Assembly (NCBI RefSeq): GCF_000341735.1
Contig: NZ_KB455575.1
Coordinates: 4,672,844-4,736,843, forward strand
Reading direction: 5' to 3'
From: Methylotuvimicrobium buryatense 5G
GTDB lineage: Bacteria; Pseudomonadota; Gammaproteobacteria; Methylococcales; Methylomonadaceae
DNA: 64,000 nucleotides
Shown: piece by piece, positions 7,876 to 17,537 of the stretch
Layout of the letters: every line of letters starts with the position of its first letter
Numbering within the stretch: the stretch's first letter is position 1
The notes under the pieces: generated by a model
Told to the model about the DNA's origin: nothing
Databases searched by the model: none
The model's input: only the letters and a program-made list of their open reading frames with translations
Program-made: the position numbers and the translations under genes

Positions 7876-9495
7876 CTAATTCTTATCACGCCAGTCTCTA
7901 TTGTAAAGAAGATCGTTGTGACTCAGCTTCAAGACCGTAAATTTCTTGATTAACCCTTCTGTTTGAAGGCCAAATTTCTTTGCCTCATCAAAAGATAAGA
8001 AAATTTGCTTTGACTTTGTGGAGGCCATAATTCTGAGTATTTTTTGTATAGCGGCTATTTCAATGTTCTTGTAGACCACCGAGTCATGAATAACGAAAGG
8101 TAAGCGGGTTAAAGATAGCATAGCCCTATCAAAGCCAATCAATCCAGCATAGGACTTTCCTGTTCCTGTATCACCTGGGGAAGTGAAGCTATAAGAACTT
8201 GAGCTTTTAATTCTTAACTCTGAGCTGTTTCTAGTCGGGCCGTAAACAACCTTGTTAAATCCCTTTAGCTTCAAATTAAGTCTCCCTTCAATATCAAGAA
8301 ATATTTGAGAAAAAATATCATCCAGTCGACTACCTGAAATTTTTATAGCTTCCTCAATCTGTGCCTTTTTCTCAAAAAATTTATTTTCTTCACTTGCCTT
8401 ATCGGTGATCTCCTTCAATTCAAATACTCGCTTAAACAAGTCATCGGGCATTCCTTTTGATTTTAATGCTGTTTGGATTTGTTGCTCTAAGGACATAATC
8501 TCGTTCGTAAGAGTAGATTCTTTCAATTGAGCTGTTGCAAGTTCGTCCTTGAGTTCCTTCTTAACGATACGCCCAATATTCTGATGAAAGGCCTCTACTT
8601 GCTCTAGTCTATCTACGTTTACGGAGGGAAAGAACTCAGTTACAAGTTTAATGTTTTCTGCAACTCGTGGCGTTATACCGGAAAGTTCCCTTTGCAATCT
8701 TTTTACTTTGCTCTGAAGCTCGCTTCTAAACTTTATAAGCTCGTTCTTTCGCTGATTCAAACTTTGTAAGTTTTTATCAAACAGAGCCTCATAAGCATTA
8801 AGTGTTCCACTAAAACCCTGTTTGAGTTGCTCAATTTGTACAGCGTTTTCTGCAATAATATTTTTGTTGGCTTTGTACTTGGTTTTATTTATATTTGGGA
8901 TAATATTCTCAGTCATTGAGCCAGATATTAACTTCTTACGCTCTCTATACTTATCAATTACCTTCTTCTCAGCTGCAATTTCCCCTCTACGCTCAAAGAG
9001 ATCAATCAATCGGCTAATTGCAGTTCCAGAAGGCTCTTTAAGGGCGGATATGAATGGTTGGTCAGGTTCCAAACATCCTTTCTTCCATATTCGAGCGAAA
9101 GGGCTAACAATAGAGCGAAAAGAACTTTCAAGTTTTGCTAATCCATAAAGTTCTTTAAGTGTTCTGCAATAATCCTCAACAGATACTTCATCATGCCTGA
9201 CATAGCTTTCGTTACAGACGTAAACCAAATCTGAGGGATCGGTCGAGCGCGAGAAGTAATACGATTTTCCTGAAAACTCGAAGGAAAAATTATAGTGGTG
9301 ATGACCAAGTGCATTAATAGCTCCAGCTTCATCTTTAAGGAAGCTACTTCCTCCGTATATGAAGTCTATAACCATCAAAGCCGTAGACTTTCCAATTGAA
9401 TTCTTTGCATCATCATCACCTAATATGATGTTGAGTCCTTGGTGAAAGGTAATGCTGGAATGATTAAAAAAAGGGCAGTGAATTTCTTTAAGCAT
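7876..9495 (-). CDS. SMC-like ATPase of an ABC-three-component system (DUF2326)
   Basis: I prefer the ATG at 9495, which overlaps the previous stop by 8 bp; a TTG at 9501 is possible. The product has about 539 residues. The N-terminal part has a Rad50/SMC-style P-loop, IILGDDD..NSIGKST (about residues 25-40). The middle (about 190-400) is coiled coil. The C-terminal half has FTSPGDTGTGKSYAGLIGFDRAML and the VIHDSVVYKNI strand typical of DUF2326 ATPases. Family knowledge: these ATPases work with a small middle component and a nuclease or other effector in ABC-3C conflict systems. Here all three genes overlap in order, supporting one complex. Confidence 0.8.
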   Translation of the reverse strand: MLKEIHCPFFNHSSITFHQGLNIILGDDDAKNSIGKSTALMVIDFIYGGSSFLKDEAGAINALGHHHYNFSFEFSGKSYYFSRSTDPSDLVYVCNESYVRHDEVSVEDYCRTLKELYGLAKLESSFRSIVSPFARIWKKGCLEPDQPFISALKEPSGTAISRLIDLFERRGEIAAEKKVIDKYRERKKLISGSMTENIIPNINKTKYKANKNIIAENAVQIEQLKQGFSGTLNAYEALFDKNLQSLNQRKNELIKFRSELQSKVKRLQRELSGITPRVAENIKLVTEFFPSVNVDRLEQVEAFHQNIGRIVKKELKDELATAQLKESTLTNEIMSLEQQIQTALKSKGMPDDLFKRVFELKEITDKASEENKFFEKKAQIEEAIKISGSRLDDIFSQIFLDIEGRLNLKLKGFNKVVYGPTRNSSELRIKSSSSYSFTSPGDTGTGKSYAGLIGFDRAMLSLTRLPFVIHDSVVYKNIEIAAIQKILRIMASTKSKQIFLSFDEAKKFGLQTEGLIKKFTVLKLSHNDLLYNRDWRDKN

Positions 9496-9709
9496 ACTCA
9501 ACTAAGCCAGTCTTATTATTTATATTCAGTAAACCCAGAACATACAAAACATCAAGAGCATGAATAAATTCGGAAACATCGTAGAAAGAATCCTTGGTTC
9601 TAATATATACATCAAGAACTGTTTCGACTTCATTTTTATCTGCCAGAATGCACTTCATCTTGAAAATAGTAGATTCTTCAAGCCTTGTAAATTTACTCGG
9701 TACCAGCAT
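9488..9709 (-). CDS. ABC-3C middle component (MC6-like)
   Basis: I chose the ATG at 9709 because GAGG precedes it. A TTG at 9733 would extend it 8 residues. The 73-residue protein has the pattern of ABC-3C middle component 6: LVPSKF.RL.ES at the start and a FIHALDVLYVLGLL winged-helix-like end. It overlaps the effector stop by 17 bp and the ATPase start by 8 bp, a tightly coupled trio. It is thought to bridge ATPase and effector. Confidence 0.75.
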   Translation of the reverse strand: MLVPSKFTRLEESTIFKMKCILADKNEVETVLDVYIRTKDSFYDVSEFIHALDVLYVLGLLNINNKTGLVEYA

Positions 9710-10475
9710 CAAAAACCTCACAATTCTGGACAAAAAAAGAAGTCAATACCTTTGCGGCCAAAATGGGTTTGTTGGATTTTGAGCTGATCCATTGAGCAAC
9801 ATAATTGAATACAAAATCTTTGTTTTCTGGATTTTGCTTATTCATAGCAAGATAGTATGAGTTGATTTGATTCTGAAGAATTCTTACTGATGCTTGGTCT
9901 TGCTGTTCTAGGATACGGATATGATCCCGTATTCGCACATAGAAACTAATTGCATACATCTTGATTTCACTTTTTTGCAGTGGGCTCATACCTGTCCTTA
10001 GTTTTTTGTCGACTGTTGAAACATCGAAATTAGTTGAGCTAAGTGACGTTTCATCAAAATCAAACGAGGCAATTGCATCTAATATTTCGTAGACTTCCTC
10101 TTGAATTGTATGCTGCGATGCCGTTTGCTTTGCCCTCGCTTCACTCAAATATCCATCCTTAATTTTCCTAAGTTTTATAAGCTCATCAAGCTTGAAATCT
10201 TTGTCATATTTGGTATGGCATGTTGGACATAATGCAATAACGTTCTCAAGAGCATTTATATCAATAGGAGTCGGATACCCGATAAGAGCAGTAGCTTGAG
10301 ACGGCGTAGGATTCAATGGATAGATGTGGGCAACTTCATAGCCCTTATTTGGTTTTGTTGAACCCTGTTTTTTAAAAAGAATTGGCAGTGTGCAGAGAGG
10401 ACAGCATCCGCCAGTTTCCCCGTAAAGAATGCTATGCTCGTTGTCACTGTATCCATCTCTCTTTTTTGCTGCCAT
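9693..10475 (-). CDS. HNH-nuclease effector with ABC-3C C-terminal domain
   Basis: The 260-residue protein has an HNH domain in its first 100 residues. CPLC (residues 25-28) and CPTC (about 89-92) hold the structural zinc, EVAHIYPLNP supplies the catalytic His, and NALENVIALCPTCHTKYD completes the beta-beta-alpha-metal motif. The remaining 150 residues are helical and match the position of the ABC-3C C-terminal interaction domain. It is the first gene of the trio. By analogy, the ATPase and middle component would restrain or activate nucleic-acid cleavage upon infection. That role is inferred. Confidence 0.8.
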   Translation of the reverse strand: MAAKKRDGYSDNEHSILYGETGGCCPLCTLPILFKKQGSTKPNKGYEVAHIYPLNPTPSQATALIGYPTPIDINALENVIALCPTCHTKYDKDFKLDELIKLRKIKDGYLSEARAKQTASQHTIQEEVYEILDAIASFDFDETSLSSTNFDVSTVDKKLRTGMSPLQKSEIKMYAISFYVRIRDHIRILEQQDQASVRILQNQINSYYLAMNKQNPENKDFVFNYVAQWISSKSNKPILAAKVLTSFFVQNCEVFDAGTE

Positions 10476-10524
10476 ATTAAAGACCTTTGACTTTATTTAA
10501 ACTCACTGCTGCCATATTTTAGGG

Positions 10525-10604
10525 CCGTAGGCTGGGTGGAGTGGCAGCGATACCCCGCTTTAATGATTTCTAGCTGGGTTTCGTTATCATTTAACCCAGC
10601 CTAC
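10525..10604. repeat. Inverted repeat between ABC-3C and mrr
   Basis: The arms GTAGGCTGGGT (10525-10535) and ACCCAGCCTAC (10594-10604) face each other across 58 bp. This is the form of a common dispersed palindromic repeat. The gap 10476-10739 otherwise holds no recognisable gene. Confidence 0.55.
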
Positions 10605-10739
10605 TTCTACAAACGCAGGTTTAGCTTATTATCCCTTGGCGGTCATTCTAAAGCTCAAACGACTGTCTCTCTTGGGACGGTTTAAGACGCTCAAGCTTCA
10701 TCAATCTTGCCAGCAAGTGAAGTGAAGTTTAAAAATAGA

Positions 10740-11657
10740 TCAAACGTCGAAAAATTCTTCGTCCACTTTCCGGATGTGAATCGTATCTTCAATCCTGCAA
10801 CCGACGTTATACCGGATCATCAGTTTTGCAAGTTGAAGGTTGTCGATTAGCACAATTCTTTTGCTCAGGAATTCCGCTGTTTCCTTGGCGGACAGTGAAA
10901 ACGTCGAGGTCGTCACAAAAAGTCCCTTTGTAGCCTTATGCCGGTCCAGACTGCCGAAGAAATCTCGAATTGCACCTGCTCCAACCGAGTTGCCTTCGGC
11001 ATAGCGCTTGGCTTGAATATAAACACGGTCGAGACCGAGTGCATCTTGGTCGATGACGCCATCTACACCATTATCACCGCTCTGGCCAAGCGCTTTTCCG
11101 GCTTCGGCCTCGGTGCCACCATAGCCCATACTTAACAACAGAGTAACGATCAGTCGTTCGAAGAAATCCGGCGGGGCTTTACGAATTCGGTCCAATAAGT
11201 CTTGAGCAAGTGAAGCTTCGATCTTGCGGTATGCTTCCCGCATAATCTCATCGGGGGTTTGTTTTTGGTCGTCAAAACTGACACTCTCGCCTGAATTACC
11301 GGTTTCCGTTGAATTGGTTTTTTCCCTGAATTGATTGAATTCCTCATATTGGGACAAGAATTGATTATCAATCTGTGGCGGGTTTGATTGTAATGCCTCG
11401 CGGCCGCGCGGCGTGATCTTGAAATGGCCGCGACGGGTAATTTCAACAAGTCCAGCTTTGTTCAAATAGGTCTTGGCCCAATGGACACGATTGCTGAAAA
11501 GCGTCTGTTTTCCTGACGGCAAAAGCTCAGTTCGTTCGTCTTGGGTTAGATCCAGTTTATTGGCCAATTCATCAACAGCCTGCCCGATCCGGATTTCGCC
11601 GTTGGCGGAAATTTTAAGAACTGGGAGCATAAGGGATTGGTAATCAGGGATAGCCAT
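10740..11657 (-). CDS. mrr: Mrr-type restriction endonuclease
   Basis: The 305-residue protein has an N-terminal winged-helix Mrr_N domain (about 1-95, LVEITRRGHFKITPRGREAL) and a C-terminal Mrr catalytic domain from about residue 165. That domain shows FFERLIVTLLLSMGYGG, the GVDGVID Asp and the IQAKRY motif, the Mrr version of the PD-(D/E)xK site. Mrr enzymes cut methylated or otherwise modified DNA. It follows the PLD-helicase gene on the same strand with a gap of about 95 bp and may be the last gene of that operon. Confidence 0.9.
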   Translation of the reverse strand: MAIPDYQSLMLPVLKISANGEIRIGQAVDELANKLDLTQDERTELLPSGKQTLFSNRVHWAKTYLNKAGLVEITRRGHFKITPRGREALQSNPPQIDNQFLSQYEEFNQFREKTNSTETGNSGESVSFDDQKQTPDEIMREAYRKIEASLAQDLLDRIRKAPPDFFERLIVTLLLSMGYGGTEAEAGKALGQSGDNGVDGVIDQDALGLDRVYIQAKRYAEGNSVGAGAIRDFFGSLDRHKATKGLFVTTSTFSLSAKETAEFLSKRIVLIDNLQLAKLMIRYNVGCRIEDTIHIRKVDEEFFDV

Positions 11658-11751
11658 GTCAAACCGCCTGTATAGTCATAGGTCCTTCCGGTTGCTTTGT
11701 GGGGATTTGGTTTTATTAAAATTCATTTAACTGTTTTGAAGTCTAAAACGG

Positions 11752-14469
11752 TTACCAACCCTTGCTCAGCAAACTAACAATATCCCTACGTGATAAAACT
11801 TTCTCGCAACGCTCCCAAAGATTGGCATTGGGATCAACGGTCGCGCTGTACTTTAATTCAAACGCATTTTTGGCGTCATCCCGCTCATGGATGTATTGCT
11901 CCATACGCTTTTTTAATTCTTCCTCGCTGGCTATCCAATCATCTTCAATCGTATCGGGTAAGCTGCCAAAAATATCGTAAGTATCTTTCAGTCGCTCGGA
12001 CAGCACTTTATAGACCTTTTCATCCTGGGTTTCGCTATAAACCAAATTCAGCATATCAACGCCTTTTCTGGCTTGTCCAAAGCGCTTGATTCGGCCAAGC
12101 CGTTGTTCTAGCTTCGACGGATTCCAAGGTAAATCGACATTGATTAACGTACCGAGTGCTTGCAGATTTAATCCCTCACAGGCTGCATCCGTTGCGACGA
12201 CTAATCTAATTTCCCGGTTTCTCACGGCTGTCTTGATGGTTTCCCGTTCAACCGCGTTAAATTGGTTATTTAAGATTAATCCGCTTTTCCCTTGTCCAGC
12301 ATAGACTGCCACAATTTCATTGTTTAACGATTTCGCCAATTCCCTGGCCATCCATTCAGCCGTGTCGTAATACTGACTAAAGATGATACATCCATGCTCA
12401 AGCCACGTTTTACCATCGGTTCTAAACTCGGTTAAAAACCATTTGACCGTTTGCAACTTGGAATCCACCGCTTCGGGCCTGGACAATTGGCTTTCGATTT
12501 CCCGTAAGCAGTCCACTTCATTGGGTGACATGTTGGATAGCAAGGTCTCAACGGTTTCAGCGTTATCCTCGTCTTCGTTGGCAACCGTATGTTGCAACAT
12601 TCTTTGTGCCGTCTTCTTACCGGACTCAAAACTTGAACAAATACGTTGCAGCATCAACGATTTCATGAACCCACCTGCTTTGGTTCGCGCATTTAACAGC
12701 TTGCTGAACTTTTCCGCACTCTCGTAGGCGACTTGGAACGGATGATTGGTCGGGATGCCCAGCTCAATAAACCGGGATTGATATAAACTGCTTTTGCCGG
12801 GTAATGGATGAGCACTAACACTCACTTTTTCCATCAACCCCATATCTTCAAGCTGTTTTCGTTTTCTTAAAACGGTGTGCCTTAATACCGGATTGCAGGC
12901 ATTGAAAAATGAAGCATCCAGACATTCCGACAACCACATGCTCTGTACAAAATAATCCAGGTTGTCAAAGTTATGTGAACAATGAAAATCATCATTCGCC
13001 ATCCCTAAATTATCCCGGATGTTCTGAACGGTAGGGTTTTCACCTGACGGCGGCAAAGGGTTGCGCAATAACGCCCAAGCCTCTCTTTCATCAATTGGCC
13101 GACTTTTTCCAGTCACCAAAGCAGTCGCCATTTCGGTGTTGTGCCACAATGACAAGGAATCGCCTAAAACGAATTCAGCACCACTATTCAGAATTTTCAG
13201 TAATTCCCACAGTTCGTCCACATGGGTCTGTATCGGTGTTGCGGTGCCCAAGATCAGATGCCGGGTTCGATGCCCCATTTCGCGCATAAAACGCAGCAGA
13301 TTATTCGGTTGGTTCGCGTTCTCGCCCAAACCACCTTTGACTCTAGCTTTATGCGCCTCATCCAAAATCACGCAGCCATAGCGGTTTTTCAACAGCAAAC
13401 CGGCTTCCTTGACGAACTCACCATTGTCACACTGATGCATGATCAAACCCGTCGAGAGTATGCCGATTTTATTAGGGCATTTTTTGATTGATGAGGCTTC
13501 TCCGGGCGGAGACAACATTTGGCCTTCATTGCCAAGCCAAACCTTTTTTTGCGATGACCAAACGGCGCTTGGAATCCCCAACTTATCTTGCATTTCTATT
13601 TGCCATTGCATCGTCAGGGTTGACGGTGACAAAATCAGCACCGGTCCATCATCCATTAACGCACTAACTAATGCGCTGGCGGCCATGGAAAGCGTCTTGC
13701 CGACACCGACCTCATCGGCCAACAACAATCGGGCTTTGCCGTAGATTTCCCGATGTTGTAAAAACAAGGTGACAAAAGAACGCTGCCACGGCTGTAATTG
13801 TTCACCAGCCCGATAAATGGGCGCTTCCGCCAGTGCCGCTGCGGGTATATCAGCGGGTTTTAGCGCATCGATAGTTACTTCTTGCCGGTGCGCGACCCGA
13901 TGAACTTCCGCGATGACCACTTCGGGAAGTGGAATGCCTTCTTGCCATAACGCCCAAAATTCTTCTTCTACCCAATCGGCGCTATCGCTATCTTCATCTT
14001 GCCAAACCAATTCATAATTTTTGGCAAACGCGCTTTTAGAATCATTGACCGAACCGATAAAGGCTTTGCGCGTACCATCCGGGTAATGAATCGATCCCGC
14101 TTTGCCATGCAGAAATAAGCGCTCTTTGGGCACGACCCGAATTTCGACATTGCCCTTTCTGAGCAACGCATCCAGGATTTGATAGCGATCTTTGTTTAAC
14201 AAGGCTTCGGAGGCCACATCCACATCGTTCCAACGCTCCTTGATGGCAATGTCTCGATGGGTTGCCACCTTAAAATCGACCCAATTCAATTCGGAATTAC
14301 AGATGATTTTGACTTCAGGTATCTCGGCAATTTCTTCGCCAATCAACTCAAAGATAGAACTACGAAAATATCCCGCAATGCGGAAATATTTGCTGGCGCC
14401 TGTCAGGGCTTTGGCTAGAAACTCGCTATCCAGCGCGTGGGTTCTTGATGAAAATCGGCTCAAAGTCAT
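11752..14469 (-). CDS. PLD-nuclease/SNF2-type helicase of an Hma-like defence operon
   Basis: The 905-residue protein has an N-terminal phospholipase D-like region (LFLHGKAGS and FIGSVNDSK, about residues 118-146), then a superfamily 2 helicase. Walker A is LLADEVGVGKT near 245-255, the DEAH box is VILDEAHKARV near 370, and GTATP is the third motif. The C-terminal helicase half ends with ATDAACEGLNLQ and the arginine finger region RLGRIKRFGQ. The family is the helicase partner of DUF1156 methylase and DUF499 ATPase (Hma-type, 'anti-phage associated'). It starts 47 bp after the methylase stop, same strand. Confidence 0.85.
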   Translation of the reverse strand: MTLSRFSSRTHALDSEFLAKALTGASKYFRIAGYFRSSIFELIGEEIAEIPEVKIICNSELNWVDFKVATHRDIAIKERWNDVDVASEALLNKDRYQILDALLRKGNVEIRVVPKERLFLHGKAGSIHYPDGTRKAFIGSVNDSKSAFAKNYELVWQDEDSDSADWVEEEFWALWQEGIPLPEVVIAEVHRVAHRQEVTIDALKPADIPAAALAEAPIYRAGEQLQPWQRSFVTLFLQHREIYGKARLLLADEVGVGKTLSMAASALVSALMDDGPVLILSPSTLTMQWQIEMQDKLGIPSAVWSSQKKVWLGNEGQMLSPPGEASSIKKCPNKIGILSTGLIMHQCDNGEFVKEAGLLLKNRYGCVILDEAHKARVKGGLGENANQPNNLLRFMREMGHRTRHLILGTATPIQTHVDELWELLKILNSGAEFVLGDSLSLWHNTEMATALVTGKSRPIDEREAWALLRNPLPPSGENPTVQNIRDNLGMANDDFHCSHNFDNLDYFVQSMWLSECLDASFFNACNPVLRHTVLRKRKQLEDMGLMEKVSVSAHPLPGKSSLYQSRFIELGIPTNHPFQVAYESAEKFSKLLNARTKAGGFMKSLMLQRICSSFESGKKTAQRMLQHTVANEDEDNAETVETLLSNMSPNEVDCLREIESQLSRPEAVDSKLQTVKWFLTEFRTDGKTWLEHGCIIFSQYYDTAEWMARELAKSLNNEIVAVYAGQGKSGLILNNQFNAVERETIKTAVRNREIRLVVATDAACEGLNLQALGTLINVDLPWNPSKLEQRLGRIKRFGQARKGVDMLNLVYSETQDEKVYKVLSERLKDTYDIFGSLPDTIEDDWIASEEELKKRMEQYIHERDDAKNAFELKYSATVDPNANLWERCEKVLSRRDIVSLLSKGW

Positions 14470-14516
14470 GTCAACGTCCTTGCTCTGTTATCAAGCAATC
14501 GTATGGGTTAATCAAA

Positions 14517-17500
14517 TTACACCCTTTGATTACGAATCGCTTCCGCCAAAATACGTGCCGCGCTGGCTTCTTGGTCAGGTTTAAAAGTCTTGCCGGGTTT
14601 TAGCGTTCCGCGTTTTTCTGCCAGGTAATCGGCCATTTTGGCTAATAGTTTTTTGTTCGCTAAATAATTCGGACAGTTTTCCATCAAGTGTAACAACACA
14701 TCCTCCACTTCAACGTCTTTTTGAATTTCAAACAAGGCATACAGCAAAGCCCGCATCGGCGTGTTAGCCATTTCCGCGTTACCCGACATCAAATGACCTT
14801 TCATTTCCGCGCCTAACTTTAACCGTGCCGAATTGGCTTTCGATGAATCGCTCATCAGTTGGTCGAAATGATGCACTTTGAAGGCCTTGGCAAAATTTTG
14901 GTAATTATCCAAAGTCTTCAAATTCTGATGCTCCATCTCCGCCATTTTCAGGTAAAACCGTTCCACTGCCGTCATTTTTTGCCATTCGCCTTTGTCAAAA
15001 CCGACCGGTACCAAAAATTGCACGGCGGTTTGCACGGCAAAATCGATCAATTCATCGACAAAGGTTTTGATTCCTTTCCGGCGCGGCTGCTCGGATTCGA
15101 CCACCATATCCTTGCCGTCGATCACCGAATACGCGGTCAGCACTTTGAGCGCTGCCGCATAGCCTGCCATTTGCAGATCGGCATCGGTATACAGTCCTTC
15201 GGGATGATGGGCGCGAACCGACTGATCCAGGCCAATCAAGGATTCGACTTGCTGTTTCACTGCGTCTTCAATTTCCCAGCCTAAATCATCCCGAAAGGTC
15301 TCCAAATGCTGATGACGCTTGCGCAGAATCAAGATAATCGTGCCTTTGACATTCGCGCCCTGGCGTAAAGCCGAGTCGGTTTCGGTGACCACATACCAGG
15401 CGGCAGTCACTTGTAGACCACTCGCCCAGATAATAGTGGTCATGTCCGACCAAATCGCGCCGCTTTGATGGGTGAACATCAATACCTGAAGACCATGATC
15501 CGGCATGTGCTGCGCCATGTTCCGATACGCGGCAATCATGCCTTGCCGAAAGCCTTCGTCTTCGCCTTTGATGGCTAACGAGCGGCGGCTGTCCCAGGTC
15601 CAATGAGCAAACTCAGCGGGCGGATTTTTACGCAGCCAGGCAATGAAGAACTCGGTGATTTCTTCGTATTTGACGGCATCGCCGTATGGCGGGTCCGTTA
15701 TATAAATATCATTTTCTATATTAAGATGTTGTGCCGAATGACATTTTACAGACTTTTTTGAATAAGTAGGCAACGTCGAGGAATTGGCTTTCGTCAAAAG
15801 CAAGTTCGAGATAGAACCAGTTGACCTTACTGGATAGTTATACAAGGTATTTAGAGCTTGATTATCAAATGTTGCTGCTGAGCCACCACCACCACCAGCT
15901 TGTGGGCGCCATCGTGTAAGTTTAGACATGTGATTTAACGCTTGGAAAAAATTATATTTTCCCGTTGCATCAGATAGCTCATTAACTAATTTGTGAAAAA
16001 GCAACTGCCGCGCATTAAACAAATGATGCCAATGCGTCCAGCCTCTTGTTCGGATAGGCTCATCCGTTTTATCGCCCGCTTCAATCACACTATCCGGTAT
16101 AAAACCCTGTTCTTGCCAATCGGCTAACTGTTTGGCGACATAATCGATGACGATGCGTTCCCGTTTCAGGTCATCTTCGGATACCGCCCGGAATTGATAT
16201 TCAAATTGCTTGCTGTTCGGTTTCGGTCTCATCCATTGCACGCAATATAAGCGTTCCTGAAAAATATCATCAGGGCGCGGCATAAAATCGGATTTTTCCC
16301 AGGGTCTTAGCCGGTTTTTATTGTCTTTGCCTTCTTTGTAATCGCCGCGAATCGTATTGATACTGACGCGATAAACCGTTTCGCCGTCCGGGGAATGAAT
16401 CACCGTGCCGTCTTGAATGGTTCCCAGTTTAGCGGCTTCCACTTCTTTGTCCGTTGCAACATAAACCACATCAATGTCATAACGCTTTTCCGCCGGAATG
16501 GGTTTCAGTTTGGCGATAACTTGATAACTTTGGCCGATAATAAAAGTCGGTAATAACGGCACTGTCCAGCCGCTTTCAGGACAAATCACTTCGATGCAAT
16601 ACAGAAAGACTTTTGCCCGCCAGCCTTGACCATCGGTTTCAATCCCTAATTTATCGATTTCCTGTTGCACTTTTTCCGCTAGTTCTTTTTGCGCTTTGTC
16701 GATGTTACGGCGTTGTTCAGGGCTTGCGCCGACGATATTAAAAGCCCCCCAGGTCAGCATACAGGCGATGGGATTTAGATCAGAGGCATAGACATCGCAC
16801 CCCAAACGCGCCGCTTCAAACGGAATTTGGCCACTGCCGCAGAATACATCCGCCACTTTAGGCCGATGCCCAAAGCGTGCGATGCCGATTTGTTCAATAA
16901 ATTCGGGAAAGGAAAAGGCATTCGTTCCGTAAAACGCATTGATTCGAGGCCAGATGTGCCGATGCACTTCATCGATCAATTCTTCAGGGCGTTTGGCAAT
17001 AGAGACATTGCTACGGTAGGCGTTATAGGGCAAGGCTTGCGCTTCCCAGTGCAGTTTTTGCTGTTCCGAAATAGTCGTGCGCCAGCTTAACTTAGGCGCC
17101 ACCGTTTGCTTTTTATTGTTCCGCATCACTTCACACGGAAAGTCGTTGACATCAAACGGGGTTATATCGGGCACATCGGCGTGTTCCGGCGTGACTTCAA
17201 ACCAGTCGGCAACGATTAAACCCGAAACGCACTGGGCAATCGCATTGGGTTTAATGCGGCCTTGGCGTATCGCCAAAGATTGACTATCCATGCCCATCAG
17301 CAATTCAAACATTTCCAAGTCTTGCAGACTATCCTCGGTGGTCGGCAATAACGCGCCTAAGATACAGGCTTTGTTGAGAATCAGCGGCTTGCGGCCTTTC
17401 CAAAATGCACCCAGCGAAACGAGATGTTGACCATGACTTGCCATCCGTTCTTTATAACTTTCAACCGATAATTTTTGTACCGGGAACAGGTGTTCGATCA

Positions 17501-17537
17501 GCGCGGGGCGGTCTTGCCATTCCAAAGGTTTAAGCAT
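14517..17537 (-). CDS. DUF1156 DNA methyltransferase (Hma-like)
   Basis: The 1006-residue protein begins with the DUF1156 segment (IEHLFPVQKLSVESYKERM and GRKPLILNKACILGALLP). It has a SAM-binding motif, VADVFCGSGQIPFEAARLG, around residue 227, and the catalytic DPPY in ITDPPYGDAVKYEEI around 610. This is an amino-methyltransferase of the N6-adenine/N4-cytosine type. Family knowledge ties DUF1156 proteins to anti-phage operons with DUF499, DUF3780 and a helicase, all present here. Its ATG lies inside the end of the upstream PIN toxin gene (8-bp overlap), so translation is now coupled to a toxin-antitoxin module. Confidence 0.88.
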   Translation of the reverse strand: MLKPLEWQDRPALIEHLFPVQKLSVESYKERMASHGQHLVSLGAFWKGRKPLILNKACILGALLPTTEDSLQDLEMFELLMGMDSQSLAIRQGRIKPNAIAQCVSGLIVADWFEVTPEHADVPDITPFDVNDFPCEVMRNNKKQTVAPKLSWRTTISEQQKLHWEAQALPYNAYRSNVSIAKRPEELIDEVHRHIWPRINAFYGTNAFSFPEFIEQIGIARFGHRPKVADVFCGSGQIPFEAARLGCDVYASDLNPIACMLTWGAFNIVGASPEQRRNIDKAQKELAEKVQQEIDKLGIETDGQGWRAKVFLYCIEVICPESGWTVPLLPTFIIGQSYQVIAKLKPIPAEKRYDIDVVYVATDKEVEAAKLGTIQDGTVIHSPDGETVYRVSINTIRGDYKEGKDNKNRLRPWEKSDFMPRPDDIFQERLYCVQWMRPKPNSKQFEYQFRAVSEDDLKRERIVIDYVAKQLADWQEQGFIPDSVIEAGDKTDEPIRTRGWTHWHHLFNARQLLFHKLVNELSDATGKYNFFQALNHMSKLTRWRPQAGGGGGSAATFDNQALNTLYNYPVRSTGSISNLLLTKANSSTLPTYSKKSVKCHSAQHLNIENDIYITDPPYGDAVKYEEITEFFIAWLRKNPPAEFAHWTWDSRRSLAIKGEDEGFRQGMIAAYRNMAQHMPDHGLQVLMFTHQSGAIWSDMTTIIWASGLQVTAAWYVVTETDSALRQGANVKGTIILILRKRHQHLETFRDDLGWEIEDAVKQQVESLIGLDQSVRAHHPEGLYTDADLQMAGYAAALKVLTAYSVIDGKDMVVESEQPRRKGIKTFVDELIDFAVQTAVQFLVPVGFDKGEWQKMTAVERFYLKMAEMEHQNLKTLDNYQNFAKAFKVHHFDQLMSDSSKANSARLKLGAEMKGHLMSGNAEMANTPMRALLYALFEIQKDVEVEDVLLHLMENCPNYLANKKLLAKMADYLAEKRGTLKPGKTFKPDQEASAARILAEAIRNQRV

